From: Vibrio sp. VB16 | GTDB lineage: Bacteria; Pseudomonadota; Gammaproteobacteria; Enterobacterales; Vibrionaceae | DNA length: 64,000 nt | NCBI RefSeq assembly: GCF_015594925.2 | Contig: NZ_CP087590.1 | Location: forward strand, 992,001 to 1,056,000 | Reading direction: 5' to 3' | Shown: positions 33,723 to 42,874 of the stretch, piece after piece | Numbering within the stretch: position 1 is the first letter of the stretch | Layout of the letters: every line of letters begins with the position of its first letter | The notes under the pieces: generated by a model | Databases searched by the model: none | Told to the model about the DNA's origin: nothing | The model's input: the letters and a program-made list of their open reading frames with translations, nothing else | Position numbers and translations under genes: made by a program

Positions 33723-34613
33723 CTATTCGCGCTGTTCAATCTCTGCTGTTTTTATCGGTATATAGATATGTGTTAGCCAATCTTTTGGGGGCGTTTCGGC
33801 TGGAGAGGTTAAATAGAGTTCAAAAGGCAGAGTATCTCTTAGCTCGTAGATTGAATTTGATAACCAAGCACGAAAAGCATGATTCCATGTTTGATATAGG
33901 TAATCATAATGCCCTTTATGTTCAAATATGGCCCACAAGCCGGATTCAATTTTAAGGCAGTCTGACGTTTGTAAATGCGTTCTTGGTTCATGAAAAAGAG
34001 CCCCATATAAGACGAGGGCATGATCGTCGTTGAGACTTTGAGGGCTCGCAGGGAACGCACTAATCACCCCATAGAGCAGTGGTTCTTGACTTAGGCGTTG
34101 AAATTCGCAAGCCACATCTTGTTGTACTTGCGTGAGAAATGTCCCGTCTACGGTGCCTTTTGTCGTCTTGTAATGATAGAAAAGATCAGGCAAAGATTTA
34201 ATCTCGACCTTTGGTGTCAAATTCTTTGTTGCGATGGTATTCAAAAAAGGTCGAGATTCATCTGGGCCCAATTTGGCGTGTTTTGACTGTGTACGAAATT
34301 GACTTGGACTGATCGCAAAATGCTGCCGGAATGCTCGAGAAAAGGCACTATGGGTTTCAAATCCCGATTTAAGAGCAATATCGAGTATCCCTAATTCGGG
34401 TTGGGTCAGTAGGCTACTCGCCGCTAGTTCTAACCGGCGGTGCAATACGTACTGACTAACAGACTCGCCTAGATACGCACTAAACATTCGTTGGAAATGA
34501 AAGTTGGATAGGTTTGCGTGTAGAGAAATTTGCTCTGCGGAAATTTTTGTCTCTAAATTCTGTTCGATAAATAATAGGGCTTTTTCTAGCCTATGCCGGG
34601 TTCTATCACTCAT
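33723..34613 (-). CDS. AraC-family regulator with GyrI-like ligand domain
   Basis: A 296-residue protein with the AraC helix-turn-helix at the N-terminus (RHRLEKALLFIEQNLETKIS; QISLHANLSNFHFQRMFSAY; GFETHSAFSRAFRQHFAISP) and a GyrI-like small-molecule-binding domain after residue 110, as in Rob and related multidrug-response regulators. The start at 34613 (MSDRTRHRLE) follows GAGGCC; a start at 34655 is in frame but would add atypical residues. It is divergent from the LysE gene (34834) and upstream of the amidase gene, either of which it may control. Confidence 0.9.
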   Translation of the reverse strand: MSDRTRHRLEKALLFIEQNLETKISAEQISLHANLSNFHFQRMFSAYLGESVSQYVLHRRLELAASSLLTQPELGILDIALKSGFETHSAFSRAFRQHFAISPSQFRTQSKHAKLGPDESRPFLNTIATKNLTPKVEIKSLPDLFYHYKTTKGTVDGTFLTQVQQDVACEFQRLSQEPLLYGVISAFPASPQSLNDDHALVLYGALFHEPRTHLQTSDCLKIESGLWAIFEHKGHYDYLYQTWNHAFRAWLSNSIYELRDTLPFELYLTSPAETPPKDWLTHIYIPIKTAEIEQRE

Positions 34614-34833
34614 GTTGGCCTCGAGTCGAAGAATACGTTGAAAAGACAATATCATGATTCAATATTCATTCTACGAAGTTGCCGTCATTCCATCAATTCA
34701 TATAAAACACAATTTGGACGAATAGAGATCAAGTTGTGTTCTTATTGACGACTGACTATAGTTGTTTGAAAGAAATAATGAGGCAGTGGTAAGTTCAATG
34801 CGCTGCGATATTAACATTTAAATAGAGTGTCCT

Positions 34834-35451
34834 ATGATAAGTATTGAGTTTCTAGTTACCTCTTTAGTGGTTGTCTTGATTCCCGGAACGGGGGTTCTTT
34901 ATACAATTGCAGCTGGATTGTTTTCAGGAAATAAGGCGAGTGTTTTTGCGGCTTTCGGATGCACACTGGGCATCGTTCCGTCTTTGATGGCAAGTATCAT
35001 GGGGTTAGCGATTATCATCCATACCAGTGCATTAGCATTTCAAGTGATAAAAATCATAGGGGTCGCGTATCTACTGTTTTTATCTTGGTCTATGCTGCGA
35101 TCAAGTGGCTCATTAACTTTGAATGAAGGTCAAGACAAACAAAGCCTGGTTGCTGTCGCATTTAAAGGTTTTTTAATCAATATTCTAAACCCTAAGCTGA
35201 CTATTTTTTTCCTTGCGTTTTTGCCTCAATTTATTCCAGCCCAAGTGCCAAGTGCCACTAATCACATGTTGCTGCTTGGAGTGACCTTTATGATCATGAC
35301 ATTTTTAGTTTTTGTCATATATGGCATTTTGGCGACAAGTGTTCGGAATTATATTATTCATTCCGAAAAGGTAAGTACTATCGTGCAACGAATATTTGCA
35401 GGTAGTTTTGCTTTATTAGGGCTAAAACTTGCCCTTACTTCACGCGAGTAA
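34834..35451 (+). CDS. LysE/RhtB-family amino-acid exporter
   Basis: A 205-residue inner-membrane protein with about six membrane helices. The N-terminal VVLIPGTGVLYTIAAGLFSG corresponds to the family motif PGPxxxxxxxxxxxxG, and FLINILNPKLTIFFLAFLPQ is the conserved NPK-type segment. Exports amino acids or similar solutes in known members. The start follows AGAGTGTCCT, a weak site. It is divergent from the AraC-family gene. Substrate unknown. Confidence 0.92.
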   Translation: MISIEFLVTSLVVVLIPGTGVLYTIAAGLFSGNKASVFAAFGCTLGIVPSLMASIMGLAIIIHTSALAFQVIKIIGVAYLLFLSWSMLRSSGSLTLNEGQDKQSLVAVAFKGFLINILNPKLTIFFLAFLPQFIPAQVPSATNHMLLLGVTFMIMTFLVFVIYGILATSVRNYIIHSEKVSTIVQRIFAGSFALLGLKLALTSRE

Positions 35452-35629
35452 ACGTGTAATAACGAGCAACGATAAAATACGATATTTAGAACATTAATGG
35501 TAACTCGTTTGTATTTGCAGATAGGTTACATTGCTCGTATGAGTAAAACTGATCAATGAGTGAACGTTGGTGTTCGCTATTAATGTTTGTTACCCTGACG
35601 TTAGCGTTTATTGTCAATTTGAGTCCTTA

Positions 35630-37003
35630 ATGGAAGCCGTATCCAGCCAACAAAACAGTGCCCTCGATGGGCCTATTTTCACCACGTTTTTAAAGTATTT
35701 ATTGCCCTCCATCGTCGGTATGTTAGCGATGAGTTCCGCCTCTCTTGTCGATGGTATCTTTATTGGTAATTTTGTTGGTGTGCCAGCGCTGGCTGCTGTC
35801 AATCTGATTATCCCGATACTGTCAGTGCTATTTGGCGTTGGTTTAATGTTGTCAATAGGCGGGTCGGTTAGAGCGGGGAAATATCTTGGGGAAAAAAATA
35901 GGGCGGCCGCTTCGGCGATATTTAGTAAAACCCTGATTGCTGTCGTCTTCTATGCGATTGTTATTATCGCAATTAGCCTAGTGCTTGAACCTTTTCTGTT
36001 TCGATTGCTTGGTGCCGGTGAAGCGTTGGCACCGTTAATGAGTGAATACTATCGAGTTGTTATGCCTTTTCTATTGGCACAACTGATGACTATTGTACTG
36101 TACTTCTTCGTCAGGCTTGATGGATTTCCCTCACTTGCCGCTACCGCCCTAGTGATTGGTGCGGTACTTAATGTGGGTCTAGATTATCTATTTATAGCGG
36201 TGTTCAATTGGGGGTTAAGTGGTGCTGCTTGGGCCACAGGGTTGTCACAGCTAATGCCGTTATTAACATTATTAATGTATTTTTTTAGTCGCAAGCGAAA
36301 GCTACGTTTCTCTTTGTGGCAAAAGAATTGGTCGGAAGTTATTCAAGCCGCCTATAACGGTTTGTCCGAGTTCATTAATGAAATTTCCGGCGGAATTATC
36401 GCTTTTATTTTCAACTTGATGTTGATCTCCCGCGCTGGGGTTGAAGGTGTCGCCGCTATTACGGTACTGAACTATCTGCTGATGATTGGTTTTATGGTTT
36501 ATTTCTCAATTGCGGATACTGCGCAGGTGATGATAAGTCAAAATTTTGGGGCACAAAATGCACAGCGGCTAAAAGAATTCTTAAAGATTACGTTTTTTAT
36601 GACAAGCGTAGTCAGTTTACTCACGATTCTGATTTTGTTGTTGTTTAACGAATCACTTATATACATGTTCTTAGATGATCGAGGTACCGAAGGGACCGTC
36701 GCAATGGCAATTGAATTCGTTTATTACGTTTGGCCCATGTTTATATTTGCGGGTGCCAACATGACAATATCCGGTTACCTTACCGCTATTCACTTACCAT
36801 TCCAGTCCGGTATCGTTTCGTTGTCCCGTAGCCTTATTTTTCCTGCGTCACTGTTGATCTTGTTGTTTGTGTTATTTGACGACAATCGATTTGTCATCGC
36901 GCTGCCTGTTGGGGAATGTTTGACCTTTATTATTGCTTTAGCTTATTTCATTCGTCATAAACCAGCCCGAGCCATTGCTGAAGAAATGGTAAATATTACA
37001 TAG
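35630..37003 (+). CDS. MATE-family efflux transporter
   Basis: A 457-residue inner-membrane protein with twelve predicted helices in two bundles, each with the MATE pattern (IVGMLAMSSASLVDGIFIGN near the start; NEISGGIIAFIFNLMLISRA about midway). MATE proteins export cationic drugs or metabolites using Na+ or H+ gradients. The start at 35630 is chosen by domain fit, since the frame also extends upstream to 35567 without a clear ribosome-binding site. A 20-bp hairpin follows at 37016. Confidence 0.9.
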   Translation: MEAVSSQQNSALDGPIFTTFLKYLLPSIVGMLAMSSASLVDGIFIGNFVGVPALAAVNLIIPILSVLFGVGLMLSIGGSVRAGKYLGEKNRAAASAIFSKTLIAVVFYAIVIIAISLVLEPFLFRLLGAGEALAPLMSEYYRVVMPFLLAQLMTIVLYFFVRLDGFPSLAATALVIGAVLNVGLDYLFIAVFNWGLSGAAWATGLSQLMPLLTLLMYFFSRKRKLRFSLWQKNWSEVIQAAYNGLSEFINEISGGIIAFIFNLMLISRAGVEGVAAITVLNYLLMIGFMVYFSIADTAQVMISQNFGAQNAQRLKEFLKITFFMTSVVSLLTILILLLFNESLIYMFLDDRGTEGTVAMAIEFVYYVWPMFIFAGANMTISGYLTAIHLPFQSGIVSLSRSLIFPASLLILLFVLFDDNRFVIALPVGECLTFIIALAYFIRHKPARAIAEEMVNIT

Positions 37004-37015
37004 CATTGCAACAAA

Positions 37016-37061
37016 CTAGCGTGGATACACACTTTAGGAATAAGGTGTGTATCCACGCTAG
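37016..37061. repeat. Hairpin repeat, divergent copy with 20-bp stem
   Basis: CTAGCGTGGATACACACTTT, loop AGGAAT, AAGGTGTGTATCCACGCTAG. The inner part resembles the family (GATACACACTTTAGG) but the outer arm is different and fully self-complementary, which argues for conservation of pairing. It lies between the MATE gene and DUF3316 cassette 3. Confidence 0.8.
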
Positions 37062-37139
37062 CCTTTCGATTCAAAACGTATCTCTCATAATACTTTCATG
37101 TTATTGATGCTAAATTACCCATAATGAATGGCGTTTATA

Positions 37140-37155
37140 TGTGATGAACATCACA
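37140..37155. promoter_or_regulatory. CRP-like operator of DUF3316 cassette 3
   Basis: TGTGATGAACATCACA: exact half-sites; the spacer differs from the other cassettes, so the conserved feature is the CRP consensus itself. Confidence 0.75.
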
Positions 37156-37173
37156 TATAAAAAGTTAATAATA

Positions 37174-37222
37174 GCGTCATCGAGTGAGAGGGGCTGTTAC
37201 CCCAACAAGTCGTCACTCATTA
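37174..37222 (+). promoter_or_regulatory. Conserved structured 5' leader, DUF3316 cassette 3
   Basis: GAGTGA (37182-37187) pairs with TCACTC (37213-37218), and GGGG with CCCC inside. It differs from cassette 1 in the loop (CTGTTA for CAGTTA), in a bulge (AAGTCG for AAGTAG) and in the following T tract (ATTATT). Confidence 0.55.
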
Positions 37223-37249
37223 TTAACAGACACTTTAAGGGTAAATAAG

Positions 37250-37594
37250 ATGAAAAAATTAACGGTTCTAGCTGCAACACTTCTAATGAGCGCAACGGCA
37301 TTTGCAGGTACTCAAACGGTTTATAGCGAAACAAATTTATCAACAGCTGGATTTGCTTCTAAAGCGGCGGCATATGAAGCAGGTTTTGATTACGTTGATG
37401 CGTTAGAGACAGCCACCAACTCTGAGTTACATTTCAAATTAGCACCAATTGGCGAAAATTCAGTGTCGAATATTCAGTTAGATGACGCGATTGTTACGAT
37501 TGAGGAGTTCTCTGAAGCCCGTGGTGAAATATCTTACCGCGCTATCGTGAATGTTGATTATCATTTCGACGCCCGCGATAACAACAACGACTAA
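37250..37594 (+). CDS. DUF3316 secreted protein, copy 3
   Basis: A 114-residue paralogue with the same signal peptide (MKKLTVLAATLLMSATAFAG) and C-terminus. It is the most distant of the four in DNA, with many silent third-position changes against copy 1, yet only a handful of residue changes (e.g. His for Arg in SELHFKLAP; SNIQLDDAIVTIEEF). The protein is thus under purifying selection. AAGGGT precedes the ATG. Function unknown. Confidence 0.9.
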   Translation: MKKLTVLAATLLMSATAFAGTQTVYSETNLSTAGFASKAAAYEAGFDYVDALETATNSELHFKLAPIGENSVSNIQLDDAIVTIEEFSEARGEISYRAIVNVDYHFDARDNNND

Positions 37595-37616
37595 TATTTC
37601 GTTGTCTTAGAATTTG

Positions 37617-37650
37617 AAAAGCCAACGGGTTACGGCCTGTTGGCTTTTTG
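37617..37650 (+). terminator. Rho-independent terminator of DUF3316 copy 3
   Basis: AAAAGCCAACGGG, short loop, CCTGTTGGCTTTTT. Confidence 0.88.
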
Positions 37651-37863
37651 CCGTGATTACTTATTATTAGTACAGTCGATAATATCGGTATGAACCATTT
37701 CTGAATGCATCATACCGATGCAACGGCCACCATGACCTTCCAATAAAAGTTTTATCGCATACGAAGCCATACGACTGGCGATAATTCTGTTTCGTGCCTT
37801 TATTAATACCTGTAGGAGTATTTTGGTTTTGACTCAGTAAAATAACTCGATTGTGTCTCTTTA

Positions 37864-38187
37864 CTACGTAGCATCTGTGTAATCCCACATCACGTTGCAT
37901 TTATCTATATTAGCAGCCGTCAAAAGTTCAATTAAAGGGAAAGCTCGATTAGCCAAATTGACAGGTGTTTCAATGGCGTCGTTTTCTTCTTCGTTTTTAT
38001 TAGAAGTGGTGGTCGCTTTTTCGATTTCTATGGCTGCTTTTAACTGGGTTAGTGCCGCTGGAATGTCTGCGGCCAATATGGCCCCGGGAACCGTGCCGCT
38101 GTGGCCGAGCATTTTTAGCATTTGTAGCCCAACATCACCAAACATAGTGACGTTAGCATAGGCAATACAGTTAAATGTTATTAACAT
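37864..38187 (-). CDS. DUF1840 family protein
   Basis: A 107-residue protein matching DUF1840: MLITFNCIAYANVTMFGDVG, LQMLKMLGHSGTVPGAILAA, and LANRAFPLIELLTAANIDKC near the end. A charged linker (EIEKATTTSNKNEEENDAIE) lies in the middle. Probably cytoplasmic; the start TTT-rich stretch is a strand, not a signal peptide. Function unknown. The 213 bp between it and the DUF3316 terminator show nothing recognisable. Confidence 0.9.
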   Translation of the reverse strand: MLITFNCIAYANVTMFGDVGLQMLKMLGHSGTVPGAILAADIPAALTQLKAAIEIEKATTTSNKNEEENDAIETPVNLANRAFPLIELLTAANIDKCNVMWDYTDAT

Positions 38188-38518
38188 ATAGAATGACCTT
38201 TTAGATAACCGTCAGTTTGTATCGTGCAGTTCAAACAAGACGGAACATATTTATAAAGTAGACAAACCATACCATATATTCGACATATTGAACTTTTGTT
38301 ACCCCCCAATAGCCCGTGTACGAATTTAAGGGTTACGAGATTGTGTCTTCTGATCATAGGCTTTTTCGTGAAATAATGGTTGCGCACATGTTAACTTTCT
38401 TCGTAGAAAGTAGTTGATTTTTGTGCTATATAAATTAATAGAATAACAATAAGAATAACTATAAAAATAATAATCTATGCGTCTGATTGGCTTCTTGAAT
38501 CTTTTAAAGGAGCTTACA
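38188..38518. other. 331-bp intergenic region, AT-rich
   Basis: No gene was recognised. The last 100 bp before the chemoreceptor are very AT-rich (runs such as AATAAGAATAACTATAAAAA), consistent with a promoter. A short inverted pair TTAACTTTCT / AGAAAGTAG occurs at about 38390-38412. Confidence 0.5.
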
Positions 38519-40186
38519 ATGCCTACTCTATCTATTAAAACGCGATTATACCTACTGTCTATTCTTCCATTGCTACTTCTTGCTGCGGGCATGATGCTAG
38601 AAACCTATCTAAAAATGACGGAACTGAGTAATTCCCAGATGAAAATGGTTCGTTCTCAGATGCTTGAAATGCAGAGAGATCAACTGAAGGCATATATAGA
38701 AATTGTCGATTCTGCTCTATTACCTCTTAAAGAGAGTAATGCTCCCATAGAGAAAGTTGTTGAAGAGCTTTCAAAAATCAAATATGGACAAACGGGCTAC
38801 ATCTTTGGTTATACAAGCAAAGGGGTTCGAGTATTTAGTGGCAGTAGCTCTAAAGGTCTCGGAGATTCTTTTTGGAATAGCAAAGATTCCAACGGTAATT
38901 CCTTTATACAAGACATCATAAACGACGCAAAAAACGGTGAAGGATATACGTCTTACTATTTTCCTAAAGCTGGACAAAATGAACCTTTGGAAAAAATGAG
39001 CTTCTCTGTATATGAGCCTGAATGGGATCTCGTCATAGGGACGGGTTTCTATTTGGATGATGTAGAAGAAACCGTCTCTAATATGAGCGCCATGACAAAT
39101 GAGCAAACGACCGAGAGCTTTACGACAATAGTAATGATCGGTGTAGTAACAATATTGGTCTCCGCCATGTTCGCTTTTTTTGTGACGAGAACCATTCTTA
39201 AGCCTCTTTATCAGTTTGACTCATCGATTGCTGATTTTGCTAGCGGTAAAGGTGATTTAACTGCTCGTATGGACCAATTTAAGGTTCCAGAATTCGCTAA
39301 ATTAAGTGATAACTTCAATATATTTGTATCCAACCTCCAATCTATTATCAAAAATGTTACGCACGTAAGTACAGATATCGGCGAAGAAACGTCAAACATG
39401 CGAGGCCGGGCAGACAAAGTCGATACGTTATCCATGCAACAAAGAGAAGAGACCGAACAAGTTGCCACCGCGATGACAGAGATGACGTCAACCGCTCAAG
39501 AAATTTCAAGCAATGCCGTTAATGCAGCCGAGGCCGCTCATATTGCAGAAGATAAAGCGACAGAAGCGGTGACCACGGTTGATACAGCTGTTGTGTCGGT
39601 TGAATCACTAGCTAAAATCATTACTGATGCCGCGGTTTCAATGGGAAAACTGGAAAGCAATGTAGTCAATATCTCGACATCTCTTAACGTGATTGAAGAA
39701 ATAGCGGAGCAGACGAACCTGTTGGCCTTGAATGCGGCTATTGAAGCTGCAAGAGCGGGAGAACAAGGTAGAGGTTTTGCGGTCGTGGCGGATGAGGTTC
39801 GACAGTTAGCCAGCCGAACTCAGCAAAGTACTCGTGAGATTAGTGATGTTATCGGTGAGCTTAAAGTCTCAACAACTGAAGCTGTGTCCGCAATGAATAA
39901 TAGTAACAGCCAGAGTGAGTTGACGGTTGAACAAGCGACACAAGCTGGTTCTGCCTTACAAGAAATTTTAGCCGCCATCGCGACCATCATGGATATGAAT
40001 GCATTGATAGCAACCGCTACCGAAGAACAGAGTCAGGTAGGAAAGGAGATATCTCAAAGGGTTGTCGTTATTTCAGATACCAGTAGTGAAACGGCAGATG
40101 TGGCGAATATGAACAGAGTAGCCAGTGGTGAACTTAACTCCAAAGCTCAGGACTTAAGTGCATTAGTGAGTCAGTTTGTCGTATAA
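38519..40186 (+). CDS. Methyl-accepting chemotaxis protein with single-Cache sensor
   Basis: A 555-residue chemoreceptor. Membrane helix one (RLYLLSILPLLLLAAGMMLE), periplasmic sCache_2-type sensor (about residues 40-190; GQTGYIFGYTSKGVRVFSGS, SFSVYEPEWDLVIGTGFYLD), helix two (IVMIGVVTILVSAMFAFFVT), HAMP, and the signalling domain with tip EQTNLLALNAAIEAARAGEQ. The start at 38519 has AAAGGAGCTTA upstream. The WDLVIGTGFYLDDVEE sensor strand is typical of receptors for small organic acids, but the ligand is not known. Confidence 0.95.
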   Translation: MPTLSIKTRLYLLSILPLLLLAAGMMLETYLKMTELSNSQMKMVRSQMLEMQRDQLKAYIEIVDSALLPLKESNAPIEKVVEELSKIKYGQTGYIFGYTSKGVRVFSGSSSKGLGDSFWNSKDSNGNSFIQDIINDAKNGEGYTSYYFPKAGQNEPLEKMSFSVYEPEWDLVIGTGFYLDDVEETVSNMSAMTNEQTTESFTTIVMIGVVTILVSAMFAFFVTRTILKPLYQFDSSIADFASGKGDLTARMDQFKVPEFAKLSDNFNIFVSNLQSIIKNVTHVSTDIGEETSNMRGRADKVDTLSMQQREETEQVATAMTEMTSTAQEISSNAVNAAEAAHIAEDKATEAVTTVDTAVVSVESLAKIITDAAVSMGKLESNVVNISTSLNVIEEIAEQTNLLALNAAIEAARAGEQGRGFAVVADEVRQLASRTQQSTREISDVIGELKVSTTEAVSAMNNSNSQSELTVEQATQAGSALQEILAAIATIMDMNALIATATEEQSQVGKEISQRVVVISDTSSETADVANMNRVASGELNSKAQDLSALVSQFVV

Positions 40187-40629
40187 ACAGATATTGAAAG
40201 CAGTTTCTATTTTTGTATCGTTTTGATGTTTGAACAATTTAGATATGTAGCGGTATACGATAGTAAGTTAACTTATGAATCCCGATGAGAACCGTTTGTA
40301 ATAAATAGTTGTTATTTGACCTAAATTTCATTTTTATTTTTTTAAACGGTTCCACTTCACATTTATGTATCTTCTTTTTCTTTAAAAACCCTCATTCTCA
40401 TATAGTTAATTGTTTGTAATTAATAATATAAAACAATGACTTACATTTGAGGTGGGCCATGATCATGTACGAACATCGGTTTTTCAAATGCTTTGCATTA
40501 CAGCTTTCGATTTAACCGAACGTAGTCCAATCGGTAGTATTTCGACAGGCGTTTCAAAAGCAGAAACACTATCGTACTAGGCGAAAACCTAGAATAATCA
40601 ATGTGAATAATAAATAAGGAGACTGAGAG
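40187..40629. other. 443-bp intergenic region, probable promoter of the DASS module
   Basis: No ORF of note. Strongly AT-rich (for example ATTTTTATTTTTTTAAACGG at 40329 onward). It ends with TAAGGAGACTGAGAG, a good ribosome-binding site for the transporter gene. No clear CRP or other operator was identified by eye. Confidence 0.5.
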
Positions 40630-42096
40630 ATGATAGCGATTGCAAGAGATCTCAGTAGCAAAAGTAAAACAGAAAAAATAATGTATTACCTCGGCCTGCC
40701 TTTGGCCATGGTCGTACTGATGGTGTTTTATTCAATACCAACACCCGACGGAATCACTTTTGAGGGAAAAATGTCTCTTGGGATATTCTTTTTCGCTTTG
40801 ATTCTTTGGATCACAGAGTCTCTACCTAACTATGCAACATCAATGCTCGCAATTGCATTGCTATCGGTACTAGGTGGTTGGGCAGAAAAAGATGCACTTG
40901 GAACATTGGGTTACGGTGTGATTTGGTTGATGGTATCAGCGTTTATTATTACCTCTGGTATGGAAAAAAGTGGGCTCGCTAAGCGTATTGCATTAGCTAT
41001 CATTACTCGATTTGGTAAAACTTGGAAGTCGATTCTGATGTCATTAATGGCCGCTAACTTTACCATTGCCTTTATCATTCCTTCGACAACTGCTCGTGCT
41101 GCAATGTTATTACCAATTGTATTGCTTATTGCTAAAGCTTATAACGTTGAAAAAGAAAATAAAAACTTAGGAAAATTACTTGCTATTCAAGGCTTACAAG
41201 CCAATAACATTTCAACAAGTGCAATTGTTACTGCAACCGCACCACAAATTTTAGCGATTGGCTTGCTTAAAGAATATACGGGTTCTGAAGTTTCTTGGGG
41301 TGAATGGTTTGTTGCGTCGGCACCAATTGCAATATTGACTCTAGTTGCCTCATTTTTTATCGGTTTGATGTTATTTAGGCCAAAAACTGATGCAAAAGCG
41401 GGTGGGGACGAAATTAAGCATATCCAAAAACAATACAATGATTTAGGTAAAGTATCGTTAGATGAGAAAAAAGCCGCCGCTATCTTTTTGTTAACCATTA
41501 CTTTATGGGCAACAGATAAATGGCACCTTGATATATTTGGCTTTCAATTTAGTTTAGTGATGGTCGCTGTAATTGCTGCTTCGATGTTTTTTATGCCTTA
41601 TATCGGGATATTGACTTGGAAAGAAGCCAAAATCCCTTGGAATCTAATGATATTTGCCGCAGGGGCTTATGCTTGTGGTGTATCACTTAGTGAAACGGGT
41701 GTTGCGACTTGGGCATTAAGTGGCTTGTTCTCAAGCCTTGGTGTGCAAAACATGAGTTTTACCATGCTTTATGGTGTGGTGATTGCGATATCTAGCTTTA
41801 GTCATTTTGTTTTCACCAGTAAAACAGTACGTGTCATTATCCTTATTCCTACTTTAATAGGTTTAGCTGAAACTGCAGGTGTAGCACCTCTAATGCTCGC
41901 ACTTCCTGCTGCGTTTACTATTGCTGATACCATCACTTTGCCACCGCACAGTAAAGCGAATTTAGTTTATTACAGTACAGGCTACTTCTCCGTAAATAAC
42001 CAATTACTCTACGGTATTCTGACGTTAATGGCGAAATGGTGCATCTTGTTCGGCGCGTCATTCACATGGTTTGCATATCTTGGGATCACGGCTTAA
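40630..42096 (+). CDS. DASS (SLC13) family anion transporter
   Basis: A 488-residue inner-membrane protein with about twelve helices and the divalent-anion:sodium symporter layout: FFALILWITESLPNYATSML near 60, the first SNT-like helical hairpin near AANFTIAFIIPSTTARAAML, and the second near LPAAFTIADTITLPPHSKAN. Members import dicarboxylates, citrate or sulfate with sodium. It heads an apparent operon: an anchored secreted protein 17 bp on and a phosphomutase-like enzyme 7 bp after that. Substrate not deducible. Confidence 0.92.
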   Translation: MIAIARDLSSKSKTEKIMYYLGLPLAMVVLMVFYSIPTPDGITFEGKMSLGIFFFALILWITESLPNYATSMLAIALLSVLGGWAEKDALGTLGYGVIWLMVSAFIITSGMEKSGLAKRIALAIITRFGKTWKSILMSLMAANFTIAFIIPSTTARAAMLLPIVLLIAKAYNVEKENKNLGKLLAIQGLQANNISTSAIVTATAPQILAIGLLKEYTGSEVSWGEWFVASAPIAILTLVASFFIGLMLFRPKTDAKAGGDEIKHIQKQYNDLGKVSLDEKKAAAIFLLTITLWATDKWHLDIFGFQFSLVMVAVIAASMFFMPYIGILTWKEAKIPWNLMIFAAGAYACGVSLSETGVATWALSGLFSSLGVQNMSFTMLYGVVIAISSFSHFVFTSKTVRVIILIPTLIGLAETAGVAPLMLALPAAFTIADTITLPPHSKANLVYYSTGYFSVNNQLLYGILTLMAKWCILFGASFTWFAYLGITA

Positions 42097-42112
42097 TTGA
42101 GAGGGGAATAAC

Positions 42113-42868
42113 ATGAAAAACACAATGAAATATCTATCAGTAGGTTCTCTCCTTTTCACTGCTATGAGCCTTCAGGCAAACGAGTTGGGCGAGATACATA
42201 GTTACAGTGAAATCATTCAACCTGTTGAACGTGACGGAACGATTAGCATTACGGTTTCAGGTGTGACTAACGATCAAGGTATTCTTTATTTACCAAGCTA
42301 TGAAGATAGCTCTATAAGAACCTATTCAACATTACGTGGGAAAGTGGAACACGCACCTGAGATGACGAATATTCACGGAAGAGACGTTATTGCTTATCAG
42401 TTTTCAGACTCCAATAGCCAGGTCACTCTAGAGCAGACCTTATTCGTCGAGGATGTGTATAAAACAAAGAAAGCAAAAATTAAATACAGTAAACCAGGTG
42501 GCGTAAAAAAAATCACTTATGAGTTCACCAATACAGCCCCTGTTACCATTGCAAATTATTCAGGTCAGCTCAGTGTACCGAATAAGACTGAATTGTACGG
42601 AGTTGTTGAACCTGAAAGATCGAAGAAAAAAAAGACCTTTGACATTAGGAAAGAGAGTGGCAGTAAAATAGTAGAAATTAGGCGTAAAAAGGTCGCTTCT
42701 GGTGACGAAGTTGTATTTAAGATCCGTACATATACGCCATCTCCTGTAATTAAGTGGACATTGTGGGCGTTGGTGATATTTTTGTCTGTCGCAATGCTTT
42801 GGAAGCGCCGTGATATTTTATCGAAGTTAGAAACCGAATCTCCCACTGATAAAGTGACAGCGAACTAA
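42113..42868 (+). CDS. Exported protein with C-terminal membrane anchor, DASS operon
   Basis: A 251-residue protein not recognised. A signal peptide (MKYLSVGSLLFTAMSLQANE) precedes a beta-rich periplasmic region of about 195 residues, which includes a basic stretch near 165-180 (ERSKKKKTFDIRKESGSKIV). A single membrane helix (WTLWALVIFLSVAMLWKRRD) lies near the end with a short charged tail on the cytoplasmic side. It is placed between the transporter and the phosphomutase-like gene with gaps of 17 and 6 bp, implying a joint function, e.g. substrate handling at the membrane. Confidence 0.75.
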   Translation: MKNTMKYLSVGSLLFTAMSLQANELGEIHSYSEIIQPVERDGTISITVSGVTNDQGILYLPSYEDSSIRTYSTLRGKVEHAPEMTNIHGRDVIAYQFSDSNSQVTLEQTLFVEDVYKTKKAKIKYSKPGGVKKITYEFTNTAPVTIANYSGQLSVPNKTELYGVVEPERSKKKKTFDIRKESGSKIVEIRRKKVASGDEVVFKIRTYTPSPVIKWTLWALVIFLSVAMLWKRRDILSKLETESPTDKVTAN

Positions 42869-42874
42869 GGAGCA

